DNA of 64,000 nt from Dermanyssus gallinae (GCA_003439945.1 QVRM01002137.1:1-64000), one strand, 5' to 3'; shown: positions 1 through 12,179, numbered from the stretch's first letter. Notes: generated by a model not told the origin, from the letters alone. Made by a program: numbers and translations.

Positions 1-715
1 TGTTGGCTGCTTTGTTGTTGTTGTTATGGTCGTCATGCTTCTGTTACTTCTGGTGGTGATGGCGCTGCTGCTAGTAGCCATGCTCTAAAATTAGTAACGT
101 GTTTTCTCCCCCCCCCCGGTGTCTCCCTTCTGACGTTATGCCTGTCATTCTTCCTGTTGCCTAGCGCTCTCTCTCTCTCTTTATATATACATATACATAT
201 ATATACATATATTTTTCCCCTTTTCTCTCTCACCTTTCTTCTTCCCTCTTTCTCTCTCTCTCTCACTCTTCCATGCTGCCTGTGTCGCATTGTGTCGATT
301 CCTCTCGTGGCGCACGGTTTGTGCTTCTCAACGACGTGCTTCTTCATGTTTATGTTATGCATGTGCACAGTTTGTGGCGGTCGGTGGTACTTAGGATGCC
401 GACGGCGTCTGCAGGTGATCTCTGCTGTACCTGCTTTCGCCCTACCTGTTGTTTTCGCTGTTCGCGGCCCACATCTCTCACACACGAGCTGTCTCGTTCG
501 TTTATGCGCGCGGACAGCCCGAACAACAACAGTAACAACTTAAAACCTTAGAGGTACAACCTTTAAAGGGCTCGCGCAAGAGGCAGTTAGCTAGGGTCCT
601 ACGCGTTACGTCGTTGTCGTCGTCGTTGTTGTTAACACTGTAGCCGAGAGAGCGTCGTAGCAAATACAGGTCGTCGGACGCTTAGCTAAGCTTCCTAAGC
701 TAATGTGGCGTGCAT

Positions 716-722
<7 letters not shown>

Positions 723-753
<31 letters not shown>
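723..753. repeat. (TA)n microsatellite
   Basis: About 15 uninterrupted TA units, the first of roughly thirty TA arrays in this window. Confidence 0.95.
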
Positions 754-755
<2 letters not shown>

Positions 756-2143
756 TATGTGTATGTTCCGCCAACCCCTGCGACTGCCGCGTCCACTACC
801 GACTGCTGTGTCAGTCGATGGGGGTTCTACGTCTATGTTGGTTGGTTGCCTGTCGTGGGTCGCCGCTGTTGACGGTAGTCGTTCGCGGACGGGTGTGGTG
901 GGGGAACCAACATTCAACCACCCCACGGTTTACCACCCCATGTTGCTGTTGACGACCACTACGGCGGTGGCGGTGGCGCTGGCTACGGCGGCGACGACGA
1001 CGATGACGACAAGAGCGTCACCAAGACCGAGGATCAGGTTGTCCCGGCGGCCAGAAGCCGCGTCCACCAGCCGCTATGCGCCACCGTCGAACACTGTGAC
1101 AGGTGCGACGCCTTAAGATAGGGTGGCACGAGACGGCTTCATACACACAGCACCCCATCACATCACCCCCAGTGCATCTAGGTCGTGCGCATGTTCCAAT
1201 GTGGACGAAATAACAGCTGCGGCGTAGTCACTGGTAGCAGCAGCAACAGCGATAACAACAAAATCATATCAATAGCAACATCGTTAAGAGCAATAACTGC
1301 AATAGCCGTCTCTGACCGGGGGAGCCATGGGCCAAGCCAGGAGCAGGGAACATCCCGCCCCCGATAGCTCCTCTTCCCAGTAGAATATAGGCTTAGTTCG
1401 GGCGTCGTTGGACGACCGTCGAACCGTCATCATCCTAGCATCAAGTAGGGTTTCGTTAGTTCATCTCTGCCCTCCCCCCCTCCCCTAAGTATACCAGGAA
1501 GGGCATGTTTACGTAATAATAGATGGTTCTTTTTTATTACATAGTCCCTCTTTAGCTCTCTTGGTGTTGTATGTTCGCACCTAAGACAAGATGTTTGTTT
1601 TATGAATGTTTTCGACCATTCGATAAATGATTACCTTATTTCACGTACACGTAAAACGTATCTGTGAGCGCTTGAGGTAGTTGCTGTTCTGTATTATCGC
1701 CAATATTTACAGGGAATCGAAGAACATATGTGTATGTTTTAAACGGAACATAAAATTCTGTATGATTTTTTGGCTGTCGACATACACTGAAGATACATCT
1801 TAACACTTGAGCATTTCTATCTGCTTCGGGCTGTCTCGCCCAAGGATCTCGCTTCACGTACGGTTTGCAGCCGTATGTCGTACCTGTGTACTAAGATAAT
1901 AACAATCGCCTACTAGTAATAGTAGACGTGACAGCAAATATTGTGGCAGTTTTCGGGTTCCCAAGATACATTAGAAATACTGACTGTGAACGATGTGATT
2001 CCTTTCCCTGCCTGATAACGTAAGGGCTAACCCCGTGTACTATCCTACTTCTACTACGGTCAGGGGTCATGGGAGGCTCAAGCTACTGCCCGGTTTCCTG
2101 GTTTGTTTGCGAGACATAACCTTTATATACGCACTAACACATA

Positions 2144-2158
2144 TATGTATATATATAT

Positions 2159-2194
<36 letters not shown>
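2144..2194. repeat. (TA)n microsatellite
   Basis: TA array with one short interruption near its start. Confidence 0.95.
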
Positions 2195-2198
<4 letters not shown>

Positions 2199-3404
2199 TT
2201 CTGAACTTTATATTGGAACTTGTCACGCGAACACATTCAGTTTTCCTCGTTACGCTTGGCGTTGCTACTGTAGAGCAGCTTAGCACTTGGGGCGCTGCTA
2301 CTACACGGGCAGTGTACAGGGCGGACGAACTTGTACTAGGAAGGATGCTCGTGGAAAAATAGAGTATCTATACTATACGAAGAGAACGGTCGTCGTGACC
2401 ACAAGCTCTCTCTCTCTCTCTCTGTGTCTTTCTGAGAGAGAGACCTCTCTGAGAGCCGACCGGCGGTCTATTGGCCGCCTGTATCAATCCACGGACTGTT
2501 ACCGCGGAATTACTAGCAGATTACGTAACGAGGAGAGAAATTGCTTCGTTCGATCGGATGAGTGTGATAGGGGGAAGAACAAGAAACCCCGGTAGCAGCG
2601 GTGCATTCGTTTCACAAGCACAAAGCACAAAAAACCGGCGCCCGCTTGGAAACGCCAAAATATACACTCTCTCACACACGGACACACATTCGACGATTGC
2701 GTAGTGGCATTCATGTGGCATATATATCTGTTGCTGTGGCGGCAGCAGGCAAACAGATACAGCAGACAGAGAGACAGCAGAGCAAAACAAAAACACATGA
2801 ACGATGAACAACAACCTTATACACGGCGCACATGTCTATCGGCGATTTTGTGGACGAAAAACGGACGACGGTTTCGGCAATTCGTCTGCGTCGTCCCGAA
2901 TACGAAGCCAATCGATGGCCGACGTACGGGGGGGGACCGGGACGAAGACGGGAACAGGGGCAGAAGCAGGGGGTAGCACAGAAAAAAGAACGAACGGATG
3001 AACGAAAAAACGAGCAAATAAACCCCACCCAACGACGACGATAACGATGACGACACGCATACGGATGCGGCGTCGTCGGCTTAATATACTGGCGCTGTTA
3101 TTGTCGTTGCCGCTGCTGCACCATCATCACCACCACCACCAACTACTATGGTCCCCTGATTGAAGAGTTCCACCTCCCCCCCCCCCCCCCCGCCAGCCCC
3201 CCCGGCGCCAATCAAGTACGTTCTGCCAATGTCAGTCACCCGCGCTAGGGTGGAGCGACTTTTCTCTGTACTGTTTCCGCTACCGCTGCTGCTGCTGCTG
3301 TTGCTGTGGCGGCTACTGTCTTTTTGACAGAACTGATGAAAGCCATGAACCAGTTGTGTCTTGGCTGAATTATTGTGCCTCTCGGTTCATATCTAGCTAC
3401 GTAT

Positions 3405-3406
3405 GG

Positions 3407-3458
<52 letters not shown>
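3405..3458. repeat. (TA)n microsatellite
   Basis: TA array interrupted by a GTA step near 3427. Confidence 0.95.
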
Positions 3459-3464
<6 letters not shown>

Positions 3465-3559
3465 AGGAATGAATGTGCATGAAAGGCTGTGGATGGCAGC
3501 GGGACAGAGTAGATAGGCGTTGACCATATGTAGCCGTTCGTAATCCTTATTGTCGTTAC

Positions 3560-3720
3560 CGTGTGACAATTGTAATGACAACAGCAGCACCAGCAGCAGC
3601 AACATTGACGACGCCAACAGCAACAGAAGCTGCACCCTTAGAAGTAGCAACAAGTACCACAACAACAGCAACAACAACTACCACCACAACAACAATAACA
3701 ACAACAACAATCATCGAGAC
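3560..3720. repeat. CAA/CAG/CCA trinucleotide block
   Basis: Imperfect trinucleotide repeat of CAA, CAG and ACC units. It can be translated as Asn/Ser, Thr or Val runs in different frames, with no sign of real coding. Confidence 0.85.
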
Positions 3721-3834
3721 TGTGGCGTGCACGCATCCGCACGCACAATACAGCATCGGCGGTGGTGCACGTTCGTTCGAGCACGCAGACGTCGTCGCTG
3801 AGTCTTTGATGTCGTTGTTGTCACCGCCTCTGGT

Positions 3835-3985
3835 TGGTTGTTTTTGTTGGCGTTATTGTTCTGGTTGTTGTTGTTGGTGTTGGCGTTATTGTTCTGGTTG
3901 TTGTTGTTGGTGTTATTGTGCAGATTATTGTTGCTTTTGACGTGATTGTTCTGATTGTTGTTGTTGTTGTTGTTAACGCTTTTGT
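3835..3985. repeat. GTT-rich minisatellite, about 33-bp unit
   Basis: A unit containing GGCGTTATTGTTCTGG followed by GTT steps is repeated at least twice in tandem and decays into plain GTT repeats. It is low-complexity DNA that yields long Val/Ile/Cys shadow frames. Confidence 0.8.
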
Positions 3986-4744
3986 TGACGCGTTTAGACA
4001 GCCCTTGTTCTTGTTATTGTTGATGTTGTTGCTGCTGTGGTTGGCCATGTTGTCGATGATGGTGTCTAGGCTGTCCTTTCCTTGTTGTGTCCGGCAGTGG
4101 TGGCGACCCAGATGTACTCAGATGTTGACAAACAATAGCGAGTCATCGTCACCGTAGCGTTGAGCCGAGGCCACAGGCAAAGTCCGCTACGATGCTACGG
4201 CCAATGGCAGACAAACAGGCAGGCGGGCAATTAGCAGCAGCAGCACTATAAACAACAACACATAACTAAGAAAACACGGGCGGCTTTAGCGGCGTTCAGT
4301 TGTTGTGGTTTGCGGATCAATGTTGTTGTTGCTGCTGCTGCTGTTGTTGCTTCAGCTGCTGCTATTTCCCTGCTTACTACAGTTATTGCTAAATCTGGAT
4401 GTAGAGGTAGAGACTAGGGGCAAACTGAGAACCGTCAACGTTACGTGTATAGAGATATAGACTTCACTATGACGTCGTCCATGTTCCATCGGGTCAGTAG
4501 TAGAGACAGCAGGAGTGGTAGTGATTGTGCCGGTGGACACCGGATCATCAGGAGGTGCAGAGCCGGGCGAAGCGAGCGGCAGGTCGCCGCCAAAAGGTCG
4601 CCGAGTTACGGTGAAGGTTTCATCGCTGCAACGGTCATTGTGACGGCTGTATCGCCGTTGAGCGTAACGTCTTTGCCGGCATCTTCTCCGATCTCATCGC
4701 TGTTTCCGGTCGTCGGTGAGCAGCAGCAACAGTAGCAGAAGTGG

Positions 4745-5168
4745 CACGAAACAACAATAGCAACAACAACAACAACAATACATAAAGGCTACAATGCGTA
4801 CTACGACACGCAAGAGTTACAACAACAACAACAGCAGCAGCAGCAGCAGCAACAACAATAATAATAGCAACAATACATAAGACTACAAGGTGTACTACTA
4901 CGACACGCAAGAGTACTACGACAACAATAACAACAAATGTGATGGTAAAAGGCATAACAAGTAACAGCAGCAGCAACAAACACAACAACAACAATAACTG
5001 CAGCGATATTAACAACGACAGATACAACAATAATGTAATAATCATTAACAACAACAACAACAACAGCAAAAACAATAACGGTGATAACAGCGGCGAAAAC
5101 AACAACTGCAGGTACACCAAAAGCAACAGCAGCAGCGGCAGTCGCCGCCGCAACCACAATAAAAACAA

Positions 5169-5212
<44 letters not shown>

Positions 5213-5240
5213 GCAACAAAAGGAACAACCAATGAACAAC
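4745..5240. repeat. Long CAA/CAG-rich block
   Basis: About 500 bp of CAA, CAG and AAC repeats, including a duplicated phrase with GTACTACGACACGCAAGAGT near 4797 and 4890. Frames of up to 247 codons run across it on the minus strand, but they encode only Leu/Val/Ala homopolymer strings and have no domain, so I do not call a gene. Confidence 0.85.
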
Positions 5241-6155
5241 AAGTGTCAAACAAGAGCGCATGCATCGCAGTAGCAACAGAAGCAGCTGAGTCAACACGAC
5301 AACACGCCTCAGCGACACCACCACCGCGCGCGCGCGCTGAACACGACGAAGCAGCACAAAGAGAAAACGCGAGGGAAAAGAAAGGGAAGGAATCTGTCGC
5401 CACAGCCGCCGCCGGCGCCACCGAAAACAGAAACATGTGAAATAGGCGGGTAGGAAAAGGAGAAGAAGAGGCTGGTGGATGGATGGAGGCAGGGATGGAG
5501 GCAGGGATGAAGGAAGAGAGGGAGGAAAACATCTTCATCTTCACGGTCTTCTTCTTCTAGTTGTTCGACATTCGTGTTGGACTTATCCACATGTCTCTCT
5601 TTCTGTCTGTGTGTCCACTTCTGCCCTTGTTTGTGAATCTGCTTGTTTGGGTGTCAGTCTTACGAACTGTTGATCTGTCGGCTGTCGGCTGTCTATCTGT
5701 TGGGTAGAAGGGGAGGCGGGATTCTATCGGTCGGTAGAAGTTGTAGAGCGAAAGTGTGTGATTCTCTCTCTCTCTCTCTCTTTCGCTGGCTGTGTGGTCA
5801 GTGGCACGGAACGCGCAACGAATCTGCCGAAGTCGTACGAGACATGTTGTTGTTGCACGCACAGATAGACGACCTATCATCATAGTCATCATCATCATTG
5901 TCATCATCATCATCATCGCCATCATCATCAGTCTATACGGTCTATACCGAGCGGTAGACGGTCGGGTCGGCTCGGATAAACTGGGATAGTCGGGTGCCGG
6001 CTACACGGCCATACAGCAAGCAGCTAGGAAGGGCAAATTCATTTGCGGTGTTACAGAAGCGACAAGGACAGCCGGTAGGCAACGAAAACGACGCCTTCTT
6101 GACTAAATGGCCGACTTGGTGACGACCATGAGTTGTAAGCTTGTGTTAGATTTAT

Positions 6156-6188
6156 ATATATATGTATATATATATATATATATATATG
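6156..6188. repeat. (TA)n microsatellite
   Basis: TA array with a GTA interruption. Confidence 0.9.
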
Positions 6189-7335
6189 TATTAGATCTAT
6201 ACGCGTGTGTGTGTCTGTGCACCTGCTTTTGTTGTTGTTTGCTTGCTATGAAGAACATCATACCAAAAAATTAATCTTCTTCTTGCTCGATGATGTCAAA
6301 TTTTCATAAGCAGAGTTGGTATTTGGCACCCCCCCCCCATAGCACCATGCTGATGGTGGTGGAACCTGTGCAACGCGCGTCTTTGGTTGTGCTCGGTTTC
6401 GCGCACGTTTTCCGTCGTGGTGGGTTCAAGATCTACGAAAGTCACTGGGTTGTTAAACGAACACTGCAAGCTCTAGTGTGTGACGACTTAGCTTTCTATC
6501 TTGCAAACAGCATTGACACTCAGGTGATGGTAGAGCGCCTCGGCGAACCTCTCTCCGGCTGCTGACCGCTACTAACGAAGAAAAAACGACCGCCGAGAAA
6601 TTTGCTCGCAACATATTTATGAATACCAATTAATCAATGTGCAATTATGATTCCTATTAACCCTCGTTAGGTCGTTGTTATAGTCATTTCTTGATGTTTT
6701 TCTTTTTGTTGTTGTTGTTGCTACTGCTATTTATTGCTTGCGCATAGCGTACTAGAATGCATCAAAGCTAGCCAATGTATGTGAACCCACCGCAACTGCA
6801 TTTCAACGAAAGATAGTTACGGCAAAATGGTATCGTGGCCATATGATAAAGGTCGGACTACTTAAATGACACTATTTTGATTTAGTTTGTCGCATGTTCT
6901 TTGACATGTTTGATCATTGTGTATCATGTGGGCTTCTTTTTTATTCACATAGTAATAGACTCGCGTGGTGGTCGACATTTAATGTGTATCCACTGCACAC
7001 ATTCCATGTCTGCCGCTATGTATTGCTGCTATTGAATCGACTTCCACCTGTTTATTTTTTTTTCGTTTCGGTAAATCATTATCAGGCTCTATTGCATTGG
7101 CATATGGTGCGGTAACGAACAGATCAGTCAAGCTGAACACTGAGTTCTGAGTATAATCTCATCATGAATGGTTGATGGAATTGGCTAACTATGCTAGGTA
7201 CGCAACATGTTGTGTGAAACAGCGTCTTTGCAGCGTCCCGCATTCCGGTAGACGTGAAGCCGGCAGATCATGCAGATCGTCTAACGTGCCTTCGCTGGTG
7301 CTTTGTTTGCCTGTTTTGCTGTTCGTCAATTACAG

Positions 7336-7481
7336 TCCTATGTGCGGAGCGGTTGACTCAGATGACCCGAACATATGATGACGCCGACGCTCTCACCCGG
7401 CTGCTCGAGGAGAAGGAGCGCGACCTTGAGCTGGCCGCTCACATCGGCAAAAGCCTCCTCGACGAGAAGAAAACTCTGCAG
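7336..7481 (+). CDS. milton: Milton/TRAK, visible exon 1: HAP1-N start with CC1 box
   Basis: This 146-nt exon has an acceptor after TTACAG and the donor CAG|GTACGT. It begins in phase 1 (a split Val codon) and ends in phase 0. It encodes a block nearly identical to the TRAK signature, [10 protein letters not shown] then [18 protein letters not shown]. In TRAK and related dynein adaptors the AAxxG box in this helix (here AAHIG) is the CC1 box that binds the dynein light intermediate chain. The family helix usually reads LAARIGQSLL; here it is [10 protein letters not shown], a conservative change. The split first codon shows that coding sequence exists upstream. Recognition is very secure. Confidence 0.95.
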
Positions 7482-8192
7482 GTACGTGTCTCCACTCCGA
7501 CGTCTCGCTCGACGTAAAGCGACGACGTAGTGGCTAGCGGAGCGCGCTAGTGTTTTGATGATGAAGAAAAACAAACTTAATGCACGTTTATTAGTTTGAT
7601 GTGATTTTCTTGGTAAAACTGTGAGTTAGGGTTATGTGTGGAAGATACACAACATTTGGCGAGTGCCCGCCATCCACATGCTGGCAGTAGCCTTTACTTT
7701 TGGCATAGTTTTGGACGACACAGTTTTGACACGTTTTGTGGTGGTCTATTTCAATGGCAATGACTTCGCGAGTACGGTCTTTCAGCTTCATTGATTTGGG
7801 GGGATTTTATCCCCGAAGACGCAGTTCTTTACAAACCTCCATAAAAATTGGTCCAGGGCATTTAAATACTGTATTTTGCTAGTCAGTCAGCATCTCCTAT
7901 TGAGGTGATAAAAAGGCCCAGAAATGTTGCGCTGAGCAGCTCGATCGTTGCGCCCGCTCTGTGGCTTGTAAACTCATTTTGTTGGAAGCACAGTCGCCCG
8001 CATCTAATCCGTCCAATTCCAGAAATAAAAATGTGACAATATTAAAATGATATTTATATAGATATAGACTGATAGAATGAAATTGATATAGATACAATAC
8101 ATAGCTCGTGACGGTAGTAGTAGTAGTCGTCGATACGGCATTTTCTAACGTTAATGCGTTGTGTCTCGTTGGCTTCGTTGCTGCGGCTGCAG

Positions 8193-8405
8193 GAGAGGAT
8201 CGAGGCACTCGAGCAGGAGCTTCAGGCAACCCAGGAGCTCGTGACGCAACTTCGTCACGACCTCTCGCTGAAGAGTGGCCTCCTCGCGATCTATCAAGAG
8301 GGCGAGGATGACAGCCCAACGGGCGAGGCGCCGCCAACCGGCGTCGAGCTCCTGCAGAAGAAAATCAGCGAACTCGAATCGGAGAATGAACGCCTCAAGA
8401 ATGAG
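8193..8405 (+). CDS. milton: Milton/TRAK, visible exon 2: coiled coil
   Basis: This 213-nt exon (71 codons) is phase 0 at both ends, with an acceptor after GGCTGCAG and the donor GAG|GTACGC. It encodes heptad-rich ERIEALEQELQATQELVTQL, then RHDLSLKSGLL, matching the TRAK block SQLRHELSMKDELL. An acidic, Gly/Pro-bearing loop (about residues 36-52) replaces the vertebrate Ser/Glu-rich loop. The LQKKISELESENERLKNE helix corresponds to LQKKLKDLEEEN in TRAK. This is part of the dimeric coiled coil that contacts kinesin-1 and dynein-dynactin. Confidence 0.95.
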
Positions 8406-8842
8406 GTACGCGCGCATGTCTTTGCTTATATATATATATAGATATACGCATGAGTACGTGTCTTGGGTTCGTGTGTACAGGATACTTGTGTATATACCCG
8501 TGTCTACTCACAGTTACTTGTACATATTGGACCATCGAGCTGTCAAATACTGTATACGGTGTGCCTCAAGTAGATGGTGGTGTCTGAAAAATGAGTTCTG
8601 CCAGTGAGCTGCTATAAATCGAGCTGTCCAGAAGACTATTTTGATTAGGAACTTGACATCTCTTATCGGCGTGGTAGCTAAGTGCAGCAGTTTTTTTCAT
8701 AGCGGTTTTTAAGTCTAAGTTTTTTACTTCAAACTATAAATGTAATCGTCATGCTGGCGGGAAGTCATACAGAATATGGTGTTCTTGTCAGCAGGGAGCA
8801 ACGCTGGTTGTTCGAAAGCTCAAATAATAATAATAATAATAG

Positions 8843-8999
8843 TAGTAGTAGTGATTATGTCGAGCCCGGTGGCGTAGTGGCTTAAGTCTGCGCCTTGCAA
8901 CTGGAGGAGACACTAGATAGGTGCGCGGGTTCGATTCCGTGGACGTTAAAAATTGGCTGAGGGTCAGCCCGAAGACTTTACTTTAGTAGTAGTGATTAT
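8843..8999 (+). mobile_element. tRNA-derived SINE (family A), with 16-bp target duplication
   Basis: A 125-bp insertion at 8859-8983 lies in the milton intron between exons 2 and 3. It begins with an A-box-like GGCGTAGTGGCT and carries a B box GGTTCGATTCC at 8928-8938, about 55 bp downstream, as expected of a Pol III promoter derived from a tRNA. It ends with a tail containing GGCTGAGGGTCAGC. It is flanked by perfect 16-bp direct repeats TAGTAGTAGTGATTAT at 8843-8858 and 8984-8999. Two more copies occur at 34804 (+) and 36215 (-). Confidence 0.88.
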
Positions 9000-9083
9000 A
9001 CCAATAACAGTAACAGGCAAACAAAAACAACAGTGGGTAACCAGAAAAATGGTGTCCAATTTTCGTTGCGCTTGTTGCGGCAG

Positions 9084-9284
9084 TCTGCTACGTGGACGGA
9101 AGATTTGGAGGCGGAAGAAGAGCGTGAGACGGAGCTGATTCACGAGTGTGTACGCGAGCTCAACGAGAGCAACCGGGAAGCTGCGCGGCTACAAGATGAG
9201 CTTGCAAAGAAGGCTGAGAACTCCATCAAACAACAGGAGGAAATTACACAACTACTGGGTCAGCTCGTCGACCTTCAGAAGAAG
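9084..9284 (+). CDS. milton: Milton/TRAK, visible exon 3: coiled coil
   Basis: This 201-nt exon (67 codons) is phase 0 at both ends, with acceptor GCGGCAG and donor AAG|GTAGCT. Its 67 residues align with TRAK without gaps over the core: ELIHECVRELNESNREAA matches the family QLVNDCVKELRDAN, and KQQEEITQLLGQLVDLQKK matches QQEEITHLLSQIVDLQKK. The exon starts 101 bp after the end of the SINE insertion, so the SINE sits close to the branch-point region without disturbing the acceptor. Confidence 0.95.
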
Positions 9285-10001
9285 GTAGCTAGCTAGCTAA
9301 TTATCTGACACCATAACGTTAATGATAGAATTTATGATCATAAAACTGATACGAGTAGAATAGTTATGTACATTCACCTATCAACAGTTGCTCGTTTGTC
9401 AAGGTTGTTCTCGATGTCAAGGCACCCCAGAAAACAATGATGAAATACAATAGTAGGAAGATAAAATGTAAATAACAACGGAAACATACTATCTCGTTGC
9501 GACTCATGATGTGTGCTATGTTGATTATACGTTTAGGTGCATCCTAGGATTATGCTGCCTTGTGGAGGTATATAAACATTTTTATTTTCTTAATTTAATG
9601 TATGTTATGTCTCTCTATTAAAGTTATGTCCCTAATAATAAAGTATATGAAAGATTGTCTCTGTCGTACACACATGGCCCGGAAAATAGGTTGATTACAA
9701 CAGACTTGTGTGTACATACATAATGTAATATACGGAAATGAAATGGTCTATATTTCGATAGATCCAGAAATACATTTTGAGTTAACTGCGGGTTCGTTTT
9801 GTAGTTCATTGTTCACACTGTTAAAAAATAATCCGTGCTGCCCATAGAGGCTCTTTGAGAGGCTCTTTTCAACGTACGCACAAGTACACAAAACAGTAGC
9901 ATTATCTTATTGTGTATATGATCGAAGAGTTTAAGCTAAAGTGGTATTTGAAAGATTGGATCATCATGGTGTCAACACTGCAAAACTTTCTCCATATGCA
10001 G

Positions 10002-10133
10002 GTTCGCGAGTACTCAATCGAAAATGAAAGCCTTCGGATGAACGTTGATGTGATGGGTGAGACCCAGCAAGAGCTCACCCTGGAACTCAGCGAGTTTAAG
10101 GACAAGTACAACTCTGTTCTATGTGCCTTCAAG
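10002..10133 (+). CDS. milton: Milton/TRAK, visible exon 4: end of HAP1-N coiled coil
   Basis: This 132-nt exon (44 codons) is phase 0 at both ends, with acceptor ATATGCAG and donor AAG|GTTTGT. It encodes the last HAP1-N helix: the family ACAVENEEL region appears here as EYSIENESLRMNV, and QRQLTAELRELEDKYAEC appears as QQELTLELSEFKDKYNSV. The donor is a weaker GTTTGT, and in-frame reading beyond it continues for 24 codons before a stop. Alternative retention is possible but unlikely. Confidence 0.93.
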
Positions 10134-10559
10134 GTTTGTGGAGATAATATGCTTTCTTACATATTCGGCATGTCGGTTTTGTTTGAGGCCATGTTCATGC
10201 TTAGCTAGCCAGGACTACTACACATGAAAGGCAATCTTGCTGATGCGACAATGCGAACACCTGTGATATTTTGCTGCTGTAATGCTAGTGAGAATTAGTA
10301 CCTAATCGTTTCTTTTGAGAGCAGTCGAAGTACTCCAACGCATAGCCTAATGTGAAGCTGATAGAGCACCCTACGTTGGACAAGCTGGTAGTATTAGTAG
10401 CAGTGGATGCAAGGTTGGGCTAAGACCTTGGTTGCGTGATCATGTATTCATGTGTTGCGGAATGCGTCCTCATTCTTTTTTGTTTCGTTTCTTGCCGTTC
10501 ATGCGGTTTTAATTGTTGTTCTGCTCGCGGCGGATCACTTCTTGCCTTACGACCGATAG

Positions 10560-10927
10560 GAACTTCAAGAGGAGTTCCGACACCGCAAACAGCGTTCGAG
10601 TGTGGGCAGCGCATGCGGGCCCCTCATACAGGGTCACCTGAACAACAATTCAAACAGTCATCATCAGCACCACCATCATCATCACCACCATCAGCAGCAA
10701 CAACAACAACATGTTCAGTATAATAATCAGTCAGTCTACAACAACAACAACAGCAATAACAGCAACAACAGCAACGGAAGCGTTGGCTTGTCGACGTATG
10801 CCCGGAACTACGCCCAGGCCGGTACACATGGATCGTACACGAAATACATTAATCCGGATTCACTTGCTGCCGAATTGTCGATGTCGATGCGAACCGACTA
10901 CTCCGAAGGCTACCAATCGGATGAGAG
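10560..10927 (+). CDS. milton: Milton/TRAK, visible exon 5: Spindly-like motif and His/Gln/Asn tracts
   Basis: This 368-nt exon begins in phase 0 after GATAG with ELQEEFRHRK, the counterpart of TRAK EAQEELKNLR. It ends in phase 2 before GTACAG. After about 30 residues it carries His-, Gln- and Asn/Ser-rich runs (His with one Gln interruption, then six Gln, then NNNNSNNSNNS) that vertebrate TRAKs lack. The conserved DSLAAEL block follows; in TRAK1 the equivalent DSLAAEI is the Spindly motif, which contacts the dynactin pointed-end complex. The exon ends with an acidic GYQSDER segment. The homopolymers are coded mostly by CAT/CAC and CAA/CAG, so the repeat-rich surroundings extend into coding DNA. 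Confidence 0.9.
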
Positions 10928-11013
10928 GTACAGTACAAACAACAGCCGTAGTTGTTGTTGTAATAGTGTATTAACGTTTACACATATTTTTACTGGGAAA
11001 AAGAATAACGACA

Positions 11014-11132
<119 letters not shown>

Positions 11133-11403
11133 CTTTATACTTTCGTCTAACAGAAGTAGGATTACGATATTATTAGTAGTATTAGCATCTCTAATCTAGC
11201 TTCACATACTATAAGCACTCTTTTTTTCTTACTAAATAATACGAGCATTGTTGTTGATGTCCTAGCAGCGGCTGCTGGTGCCGTACCTATCGGTATAGCA
11301 ATGTCGAATTGAATTAACATTTTGTAAACGTAAGTTTTCCGTCGACGGTTTGTGTGGAACTCAACCTCACAGATAGTGCGGTTTCTCTACCATCAGCGTA
11401 CTG

Positions 11404-11474
11404 GTAATAGTCTGTCTTTTTCCACAGTAGTTAGTAGTCTGTCTTTTTCCACAGTAGTTAGTAGTTTGTCTTTT
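11404..11474. repeat. 27-bp tandem repeat, about 2.6 copies
   Basis: The unit AGTAGTCTGTCTTTTTCCAC plus AGTAGTT is repeated twice exactly and once partly. Each copy has a pyrimidine tract followed by CCACAG, which resembles a 3' splice site. Confidence 0.85.
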
Positions 11475-12179
11475 CTTTCTGCTTGCTTTGGTCGATCGCA
11501 CTAGACGCGTAAGTGTGTATGTGTTATTATCCGAATTTTGTTTTTGTTGTTGTCGTAGTAGTAGCAGTTGTTGTTGATCTTGTTACTGCCGTACTTGGAT
11601 ACGATAGCGGACGACAGATTGAATGAGCTTGGTTGCTATTTGCTTTGTTTTCGTTCTTGTTTTGTTATTGATTGGTCATCAATTCGGTCACGTTTGCTGT
11701 CACGTCTGTGCCCTCCCCGCTCGCTCGCCCTTACCTTGATGATGTCACATTTTTGTTGTTGTTGTTGTTGTTATTGTTGTTGTTGTTGTTGTTGTTGTTG
11801 TCGTCGTTCTGCTTCTGCTTTTGTGCAATATGACGATACCGCTGGTTACGATTGTGGAGCGCCATTATCGTTATCATGATCAGATTTTCTTTTGCCTATA
11901 TTGCCACGCCTTGCGTTCTTCTGTTCTTTTCTGTTGTGTTCTGTTGTTGTTGTATATGAACTCATTTTCTTTTCGCTATCAAACTCGCTGCTATCGCGTG
12001 GTATCGTTCATTGTCTGGCTGCTGCTGCTGCTTGGTCACCACGGACGGCTCTGGTCCATCATATCCTCCTCGCCATCATCTTCATCTCCATCCTCCTCAT
12101 CATCATCGTCATTCTTCACCACCAACGATACGGTCGTTACTACTGTACGCCGTCTACGTTCATCAACGCTACTACCACC

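Larger units (their letters stand above)
1..7335. other. Low-complexity DNA upstream of the first visible milton exon
   Basis: I see no exon with protein-like conservation in these 7.3 kb. The DNA is dominated by GTT/CAA, CAG, CT and TA repeats. The many long open frames are translations of those repeats on both strands (Leu/Val, Gln/Asn/Thr, Ala strings). The first recognisable milton exon begins in phase 1, so at least one coding exon must lie further upstream or be hidden here. A 91-codon frame at 6290-6565 has more normal composition but I do not recognise it. The block may be 5' intron, 5' UTR or promoter DNA; nothing in it decides which. Confidence 0.6.

Noticed and set aside
3834..4157. 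107-codon hydrophobic plus-strand frame
   Set aside because: Pure GTT-repeat translation (Val/Ile/Leu); no real membrane protein features beyond composition.
4635..5544. Minus-strand frames of 240 and 247 codons
   Set aside because: They are translations of CAA/CAG repeats and give only Leu/Val/Ala strings, with no domain and equally long frames on the other strand.
7591..7791. Minus-strand frame with several Cys and His (HHKTCQNCVVQNYAKSKGYC)
   Set aside because: Spacing fits no zinc-finger family I know. It lies inside a milton intron with no start or splice support.
8865..8945. tRNA gene
   Set aside because: A and B boxes are present but no cloverleaf closes, and the body continues into a SINE tail inside a target duplication.
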